This document shows, piece after piece, positions 57,588 to 64,000 of a stretch of DNA of 64,000 nucleotides. A model generated the notes under the pieces. It searched no databases and was not told the DNA's origin. It saw only the letters and a program-made list of their open reading frames with translations. The translations under genes were made by a program, and so were the position numbers. Source of the DNA: Helianthus annuus. Its lineage: Eukaryota > Streptophyta > Magnoliopsida > Asterales > Asteraceae. Positions within the stretch are counted from its first letter, which is position 1; every line of letters begins with the position of its first letter. The DNA lies in assembly GCF_002127325.2 (NCBI RefSeq), contig NC_035444.2, positions 79,109,392 to 79,173,391 on the forward strand, read 5' to 3'.

Positions 57588-59279
57588 TGATGTGTGTCGG
57601 TGTGTATATAATTTAGATATATTTTTAAGCCCTTTTTACACTTTTAGTCAAGTTTTAAATTTATAAAACACGATATTTACTAACACTAAACACACATATG
57701 GGCAAGTGCACCCATCGTGGACGTAGTATAGTGTTGGTAAGATACCGAGGTCGTCCAAGGACACAAGAGCTTTTAATACCGGTTTATCCTCAACGTCTAA
57801 TCAAATCAAAAAGTTAGAAAAATGTTTTAAACTAAGAAAAATAAAAACTAACTAAATGCTGAAAAATAAAATAAAATAAAAACAGATAGACAAGATGAAT
57901 CACTTGGATCCGACACGTGTATTAGTATAACCTTTGATTATTTTCGCACTTTTGCACTTGTTTAAGAGATTATCTTAGTTATTGTAGTAGGCCCCTTTTT
58001 CGGAGGTGACGTTACCCTCAACCCAGTAGTTTGAGTCAGCAAGGATACAATCCTAAAGGGTTGGATTATTGAAAGATAATGAATTAAGTTATTAATGCAA
58101 ATTATGGTAGGCCCCGCTTTTGGCGGTGACGTTACCCTCGGCTAAGTAGTCTGAGTCAGCAGGGATACAGTCCTAAATAGCCGGGTTATAGTATTAATAG
58201 TAGTTAGCTTATGAGGGGGTCAAAGAGTTTGGATCCCCGCCATCCAATACCTATGGGCATTGAAGGAGATCCTACTAAATTTGACCCAGGTCCCAAGCAG
58301 GACCTCTAAACGCTGAACAAGGGCAAGACCTTTACCAAACCGTTCCCTTAACCCCCGACCAGGTAGCCAACATACCTCCATATAGACCGTGGAGATATGA
58401 ATGGTGAAAATCTTTTATTTTATATAGACAGTAAAATAATGCCAAGACACCACGGACAAACGATAAGGAAAGATCACCTTCAACATAAGTAACTAGTTAT
58501 TAAAGTCATTAATACAAAACCAAATAAATAGTGCAAAAGATTAAAAATAAAAAGTATTATACTAAACACTTGTCTTCACCAAGTGATGTAAGAGACTTAG
58601 GCAAACATGGCCTTGATTGTCAAGAACTCTTACGATCAATCTTGGATCCCGAGACGACTCACACACTCTATGATGGACAATGGATGATGGTGGTGGATGA
58701 TGGTGTTATGGTGGTGGTGGGTGGTGGATGAAGTGTGAGAGAGGTGGTGTGCCAAGGGATGAGAGAGAATGAAGCCAAGCTCCTCTATTTATAGGCTGAA
58801 CAGAACGCTGGACACGGCCCCGTGTTCGCTGAACACGGCCCCGTGCCCGTCTGACATTCTCTCTCTTCATTAATTGTAATTGCGAATTACAATTAATGCG
58901 CCTGCTGTACTTTCAACACGCCCCCGTGTCCGCTGGGCACGGCCCCGTGGTGAGCAATGGAAGCTTCTACTGGTTTGTCTTTTCTGCTGCTTCCTGGGCA
59001 CGCCCCCGTGTTCACTGGACACGGGGCGTGTTCAGGCTCTGTTCTCTTCTCTTTGTCTTGGGAGGTGCTGTTGAGGGTCCGGGCAGTTCACTTTTGTTCC
59101 TTTTCTTGTATTTATGGTAGATTTAGTAGTCTTTTTGCTTCTTTTGTGATTTTGAGCTCATTTCATCCTGAAAATACAAAAGGAAGACAAAAACACTCTT
59201 TTTCCAACATTAGTACTTAAAAAGGGTTAGTTTTATGCCTTAATTGATGTGTTTTATATGTTGCATTTTACACACATCA
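57588..59279 (-). mobile_element. 5' LTR of the Athila element
   Basis: 1,692 bp, same as 47327-49018 at every place compared. TATA box at 58785-58793 on minus. Confidence 0.92.
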
Positions 59280-59284
59280 ATAAT

Positions 59285-60304
59285 CCTTAAGAACCTTAAG
59301 TGAAGCTTCATGCTTATCAGTCCACTCAAACTTGTCTTGAGCAATTTGTCTACCTCTTCTTGGATAATGGCATTCCTTTCAAGTGCAAACTTTCTCCTGT
59401 CATATCTTCATGTTTCCAAGCGAAGGTAGATTTTCTTCTTTCCAAGAAGGATACTAAATCCTGCTCAATACTGTCTAGGATCCCAGATCCTATAAAAACT
59501 TTGGATTCAGGATCCTCTGGGTTCAACATAATATCCTTGACGTCTTGCTCTCTTGCCTCCATGATGTCTTGCTCCTTGGAGGCTGGCTTCATTGAAGAAG
59601 TGTAACAGTTCTTTGCCTCCTGCTGATCACTTTCTATCTTCACCATATCTCATAGAGTTGGGACCTTGACACATTGATGATATGTTGAGAGGGATTGCCT
59701 TCATATCGTGTATCCATGGCCTGCCAAAGATAACATTACAGCAAGATAAGCAATCAATAACCTAGAATTTTTTTAACATAATTCACTCCCTCTATGTAGA
59801 TAGGAAGTTTGGTGTCCCCCAATGTAATCTTTGTCTCTCCACTGAATCCCACAAGGACAGACGATCGTTGGACAATATCGGATTCAAGGATGTCCATTCT
59901 ATTGAGGACATCCAACTAGATTATGTTCACTGAGCTTTTCCCATCAATAAGAATCCTGCGAACAAAATGGTTAGATATAAATAATGTAATAACTACACCG
60001 TCGTGATGAGGATCCTGAATGTCCGCACAGTTATCCTCATCATATGATATCACTTTCTGCTGGGTAAGGACGGAGGTCCGAACAGGTATGCCCCCATTCT
60101 CCATCTTTTTTTCCTTTGCACGTCTCTTACCTGCTGAGAACCTCCGGAGATGAAATGGGTGATTTGAGCATCGGATGGTGGAGGAGGAGCTTTTTCAGGA
60201 ACTTTCTCAGGATACTTGATCCTTGACTTTTTCCTTCCGAGCAATTCCTTCAAGTATCCTTTGCTCAAAAGATAACCTATCTCCTTCCTTAATGCTATGC
60301 ACAC
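59285..60304 (-). pseudogene. pol: Tat protease and RT stub (broken)
   Basis: Read minus: LRKEIGYLLSKGYLKELLG and ITHFISGGSQQ (gag/protease border, about 60295-60130). After a frameshift the protease FVRRILIDGKSSVNI appears near 59965-59920, with D-G-K where D-x-G is expected. Further frames give CNVIFGRPWIHDMKAIP (about 59730-59690) and FAWKHEDMTGES (about 59415-59380), the start of RT. Then EEVDKLLKT joins directly to DKFEWTDKHEASLKVLKDY (about 59345-59285), which belongs after the RT core. The RT catalytic core is thus deleted. At 59285 the Athila element interrupts. Confidence 0.75.
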
Positions 60305-62110
60305 ATCTGTGAGATGACCAGAATCCCCATGGTAAGCATATCATTTCGACTCGTCTTTGTTGGTAGACGGTTTGTCATTCTTCCTTGGCCACCTAACCTT
60401 GTCACCTAAACTCTGCATAGAAAGGATTAGTTCATTATTACGAGCAGGAAAATAATATTCAGAAATAGGAGGATAATCCTGATCATCTTCCTCTTGTTCC
60501 ACAGCATGCACATTCTGGTTGTCATGCTTGGAGTATTGCTTGGATCAGTTATTGTTGAATTAGGATCCTTGTTTGTCTTGCTTTGAGGATCCTGACAACC
60601 TCTCGTGGATCCTTTTGCCATCCTCTAAACGGATGAACCTAAGGGCCATGCTCCTTTTCTCATCTAAGTTCCTGCAAGGGGTCATGACAAGATCATCATA
60701 GAACATTGAATCCCTAAGCAAACCCATTTTAAAGGCTTCTAGAGCTGTAGCAATATCTAAGTTAGGGATTTCTAAGGATTCTTTACTGAATTTAATTATG
60801 TAATCTCTAAGTGATTCATTATGACCTTGAGTTACCCTATAAAAATCACTAGTTAATCGTTCAAATCTCCTACTGCATGAGAATTGGCTATTAAACAAAT
60901 TAACTAGATTAGCAAATGAAGTAATAGAGTAAGGAGGAAGACTTAGCAGCCATTTTAACGTTGATCCGGTAAGTGTGGATCCAAAGCCCTTGCACAAGCA
61001 ACCAAATTTCATGTCTGAAACCTCTTCGGTATCTCTCCTAAATGATTCAACTTTGGAATTCCAGATGTGAATCCATGTTGGCGGGATTCTGACATAACTG
61101 AGGGACCAGAGAAAGCAATGGTCTGCATTGGTATGAAGTCTCCTAGATAAACATCTGAACTTCCGGGTTGCACACTCCTTAAGTATCCTTGATCCTGGAA
61201 GATGTTGGATCCTTGAAGTGCTGTGAATGTAGGCCTTGGAGGATAATCCATAGATCCGGAAACCTGAGATGAGGATCCTTGAACCTGGAAGGAGGATCCT
61301 TGAACCTGAGAGGATCCTTGAACCTGAGAGGAACCTTGAAACTGAGAGGATCCTTGAACCTGCAAGGATCCTTGAACCTGAGAGGATCCTTAAACCTGCG
61401 AGGATCCTTGAACCTCCGAGGATCCTTGAACCTGAGAGGATGCTTGAACCTGAGAGGATCCTTGAACCTGAGAGGATCCTTGAACCTGAGAGGATCCTTG
61501 AATCTCAGAGGATCCTTAAACCTGCGAGGATCCTTGAACCTGAGAGGATCCTTAAACCTGCGAGGATCCTTGAACCTGCGAGGATCCTTGATCCTGAGAG
61601 GATCCTTGAATTGGCTGCGTCCCCATGCATTCTCCTAAACTGGTGAAGAATCCCTGATGCTGAAATGAGGATCCTGAAGGCTGGAAAGAGGATCCTTGAG
61701 CCTGAGACATTGCCGATGATCCAGAACGCATTCCTGTTGATCCACCCTGGTATTGGACATCTTGAGCTGCAAAGTGCCGGGAAGTTATGACCGGAGTGTC
61801 GAAATTCAGCGACCTCAGCATCAAAGGGGAGTGATCCTCTGCTGATTTTATCAATTTCGCGAAGGATCATGCCATTAATTTTGACCTGCTGCATGTGATC
61901 CTTCATCTGCACAATCAAAGCATAAAAATCACTGTTAGTAAGTGTAGAGGAAGAAACAACAGTTGGTTTTGTGAAAACGGGGGTTGTCTTTTTCAGAGAA
62001 TTCTCAGCATTCTTCTGGAATGCAAGGGGGAGACGATGCAATAGTGGAATGCCCTGTGATGAGGTAACCGCCGACATGGAACTTGGCGTATTTTTTCCCT
62101 GAGAAGGCAT
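60305..62110 (-). pseudogene. gag: Tat gag with an 18-bp minisatellite (frameshifted)
   Basis: ATG 62110 (MPSQGKNTPSSMSAV). A frameshift near 61860 leads to a Ser/Gln/Gly-rich part, in which the array 61261-61620 encodes a SQVQGS-type six-residue repeat. Some array units carry TAA (CAA changed to TAA). Another shift near 61010 leads to the retrotransposon gag core (LKWLLSLPPYSITSFANL, then RDYIIKFSKESLEI, MGLLRDSMFYDDLV; 61012-60560). Stops follow, then a remnant of a zinc-knuckle region (AYHGDSGHLTDVC, about 60345-60307). Gag builds the particle; this copy is dead. Confidence 0.75.
61261..61620. repeat. 18-bp minisatellite with BamHI-type GGATCC core
   Basis: About 19 units of gaggatccttgaacctga. 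The period is a multiple of three, so frames on both strands stay open; the forward-strand frames there are artefacts. Confidence 0.9.
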
Positions 62111-62176
62111 GTGGTTGAAGGTAATGAACCAAAATGAATGAAATGAACAAAATTTCTCTGAATTGAAGCACCAATT
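62111..62176 (-). other. Short leader of the Tat element
   Basis: Sixty-six bases between the primer site and the gag ATG. Confidence 0.5.
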
Positions 62177-62194
62177 GCCCCACGGTGGGCGCCA
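62177..62194 (-). promoter_or_regulatory. Primer binding site of the Tat element
   Basis: Minus TGGCGCCCACCGTGGGGC, three bases from the 5' LTR. Confidence 0.8.
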
Positions 62195-62197
62195 AAC

Positions 62198-62930
62198 TGT
62201 TTTGGTCAAAAATCACACAAGGATAATGCAACCAAATCTGATTTTGTGAGGTATGATGCTTGGTTAATTGTATGAACGATAAGTATATGAAATCAACGAT
62301 GAACACCGAGATTTATACGAGGAAAAAGTCCTTGATCTTTAGAAGATCTCCGGCATAAAAAACCTCGGGTGATGGAAACTACCGATCACCAACTATATTG
62401 CAAATACAGCAGTGATCCTTGTACAACTTCGGAAGAAAACAAGCTCAATACAATGAATTTCTAGTGTAAGTGTGTGTTTTTGCTAAGTGTTTGCAGAGAA
62501 TTCATGTATTCTGTGTATTTTCTGTGGTGTGCATGAGTTATGCCTTTTTTGAGCTTGTTTCCCCTTAAAAAGATAAAAAAAAAACAACTAACTAACTTCC
62601 CGAAAAAGGTGGAAGTCACCCATGACCACCACTAACGGTTATTTCTTCAATATGCACGTGCCTAAAAGCATATTCCACGAGATTCCAGCAAAGAAGTGGT
62701 CCACTACGTCCATTACCTGCATTTACACATTAAAAACGTGACAATTGTAAGTTCTGTTAAGGATCCTGGATCCTCAGACTCGTGATCCTCAGAATCGTGA
62801 TCCTCAGACTCTGGATCCTCAGACTCGTGATCCTCAGACTCTGGATCCTCAGACTATCTGCATCATCCATCCGTGATCCATGCCCATTCTCAGGATAGGT
62901 GATCCTTAGCATAAAATTCATGCCCTAACA
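62198..62930 (-). mobile_element. 5' LTR of the Tat element
   Basis: 733 bp. It is longer than its partner mainly through an extra copy of the tcctcagaatcgtga repeat at 62780-62840. Confidence 0.88.
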
Positions 62931-62935
62931 ATCAT

Positions 62936-64000
62936 CTAACTCGAAACTCGAACATCGCAATGATGGGTTATTGTTATACGTGTGTGTGTGCCTCTTATGT
63001 GTTACTTGTGCATGCTTACTTTATGATATGTGTGGTAATCAATCGAATCAATCGAAACGCAATCGAACTCAATCGCAAACCGAATACGAAATAGGGATGC
63101 TTGTAAGTAGATATAGTGGTTGGGATTAAAAGTAATTTGAATAGAAAACTCTATCCCGTTCGTATCTACCGCAATCGAAATCGAAATATCAAAAATCGTC
63201 GCACCGAACACTCGAATCAGGCAGCTGAACGATCAGGCTTCCAGCCGATCGGACTGCTGTCTGATCGGACAGGCTGTCCGATCGAGCTGCATGTCCGATC
63301 GGTCAGCCATTACCTCTTTTGGCATCCTATAAATACCCCTGTCATTGTCATCATTTCTACTTTTGGAAACCTCTGTCCGACCAGCACACTTAGCTCACCT
63401 TTTCTTCGATTTCTCTCAATCCCGGTAAGATTTCGTCCTAAATCTTGTACTTTCTTGATCTACACACACTCCTACACCTTTCTATCTTTCAAATCTTAAC
63501 TTTTAACCGTGAAATCATCAAGATTCAAGTATCCTAGGATGATGTCATCATGGTGTTCTTGAAGAACTTCATGTTTTGACCTCAATCCACCAACAATAAC
63601 TTGGATCTAACCGATTTCCACATAAATAAACAAAGATCTTCCATAGATCTAAACATATTCACGGTGAAAAGGTTGAAACATGGTTTTCTAACTTTCATTC
63701 AACTCTTTTACACTCAATGCCTTCAAAACCGATAGAAACGGAGCTTGTGCCGACATACTAACCTTCTCGGTGGTGCGTGGCTCAAGATCCGGATTCTACC
63801 CACGTGGTTCACCGATTTCGGGATAAACGTTAAACAACCGTCCCGAACAGTTCATTGACCGGGTTTGGGTGATTCCTGTCCGATCAGGAGAACCAAGTAA
63901 AGACAAGCCTTCTGTTGTTTGACTCGTTATCAAAGTACCTCGATAAAACGACAAAAATCAGAATAACCAAGTGTTAGACGAACAGGCTGATCAGGTCAGG
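62936..64000 (+). mobile_element. Outermost LTR, right part (level 1, runs off the window)
   Basis: Continues 43230-43509. A cluster of CCGATCGG-type palindromes (63238-63305: gccgatcgga, ctgatcggacaggctgtccgatcg, tgtccgatcggtca) lies 20-90 bp upstream of TATAAATAC (63328-63336). More gatcagg motifs at 63880-64000. The open frame at 63116-63499 spans the promoter and is not a gene. Confidence 0.65.
63328..63336 (+). promoter_or_regulatory. TATA box of the outermost LTR
   Basis: TATAAATAC just after the CCGATCGG cluster. Confidence 0.6.

Larger units (their letters stand above)
47327..59279 (-). mobile_element. Athila-type element (level 3), 11,953 bp, very young
   Basis: Two LTRs of exactly 1,692 bp in which I found no difference, a perfect target duplication ataat, a TGGCGCC-type primer site, an intact pol ORF, an intact downstream ORF in the env position, and a polypurine tract. 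It is transcribed right to left. The ORF order (pol, then a spliced extra ORF, then a long 3' region with a second polypurine tract) fits Athila. No gag core domain is visible between primer site and pol. It landed in the RT/RNase H junction of the Tat element. Confidence 0.93.
43510..62930 (-). mobile_element. Defective Tat-type gypsy element (level 2), split by the Athila element
   Basis: LTRs at 43510-44229 and 62198-62930, TGTTTTGGTC...CCCTAACA, flanked by a perfect target duplication atcat (43505-43509, 62931-62935). Transcription runs right to left. The right LTR is followed by a TGGCGCC-type primer site, gag, protease, an RT stub, RNase H, a second RNase H and integrase remnants, then a polypurine tract at the left LTR. 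A second RNase H domain after the first marks the Tat clade. Without the insert it is about 7.5 kb. The LTRs differ by at least nine substitutions plus indels, so it is older than the inserted Athila element. GGATCC-containing repeats are strikingly common. Confidence 0.88.

Noticed and set aside
61261..61646. Forward frames with repeated RILEPE / LNLRGS units, and a CRISPR-like look
   Set aside because: 18-bp minisatellite of the Tat gag seen in other frames; no unique spacers and a plant context exclude CRISPR.
63116..63499. 127-codon forward frame
   Set aside because: Crosses the palindrome cluster and TATA box of the outermost LTR; no domain.

Overview
The window looks like intergenic nuclear DNA of a flowering plant. 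It is AT-rich and made almost entirely of nested LTR retrotransposons (copia/Sirevirus-like, chromovirus-like gypsy, Athila and Tat) with a few hAT- and Mutator-type MITEs. I see no convincing intact host gene. Family make-up and general look suggest a composite (Asteraceae, for example sunflower relatives); that is inference from memory, not a search result.

Left third (1-20.4 kb). 1-6.1 kb holds two diverged copies of a gag-only Sirevirus-like element in opposite orientation, tail to tail, around one LTR-like block (2485-3029). A 670-bp hAT MITE with a perfect 8-bp target duplication (6538-7207) interrupts a tandem repeat. LTR-like DNA with a TATA box and an AT-rich repeat array follows (7216-9830), interrupted by a reverse-strand solo LTR (9831-12750, duplication tatac). 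Next come an LTR end, a tRNA-Met type primer binding site and a decayed gypsy gag-pol (14.0-18.3 kb), cut at 18327 by the 5' end of an Athila-family element.

Middle (20.4-43.2 kb). A fragmentary chromovirus-type LTR is split by a very young 8.5-kb non-coding element (LARD) with 2.74-kb LTRs that differ by about five substitutions and one indel, and with target duplication taagt. A 3.5-kb LTR of the same family as the split one, a 42-bp minisatellite, a Helitron-like end, hAT relics, possible small spliced exons, a Mutator-type MITE and a reverse-strand gypsy LTR plus gag start follow.

Right third (43.2-64 kb). Three elements are nested. An LTR starting at 43230 is split by a defective Tat element (43510-62930, duplication atcat), which is split in its polyprotein by a very young Athila-type element (47327-59279, duplication ataat). 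The Athila element has 1,692-bp LTRs with no difference that I found, an intact 1,444-codon pol and an intact 386-codon downstream ORF. It has no recognisable gag domain and an altered protease active site.

The feature I would look at first crosses families. At least six unrelated LTR families here each carry their own short GC-rich or mirror-image palindrome in several copies just upstream of the TATA box. In the Athila family the palindromes also spread through the leader and the 3' region. How the elements work together: only the Athila copy still encodes RT, RNase H and integrase; the LARD, the Sirevirus-like pair and the MITEs would all need proteins from elsewhere.
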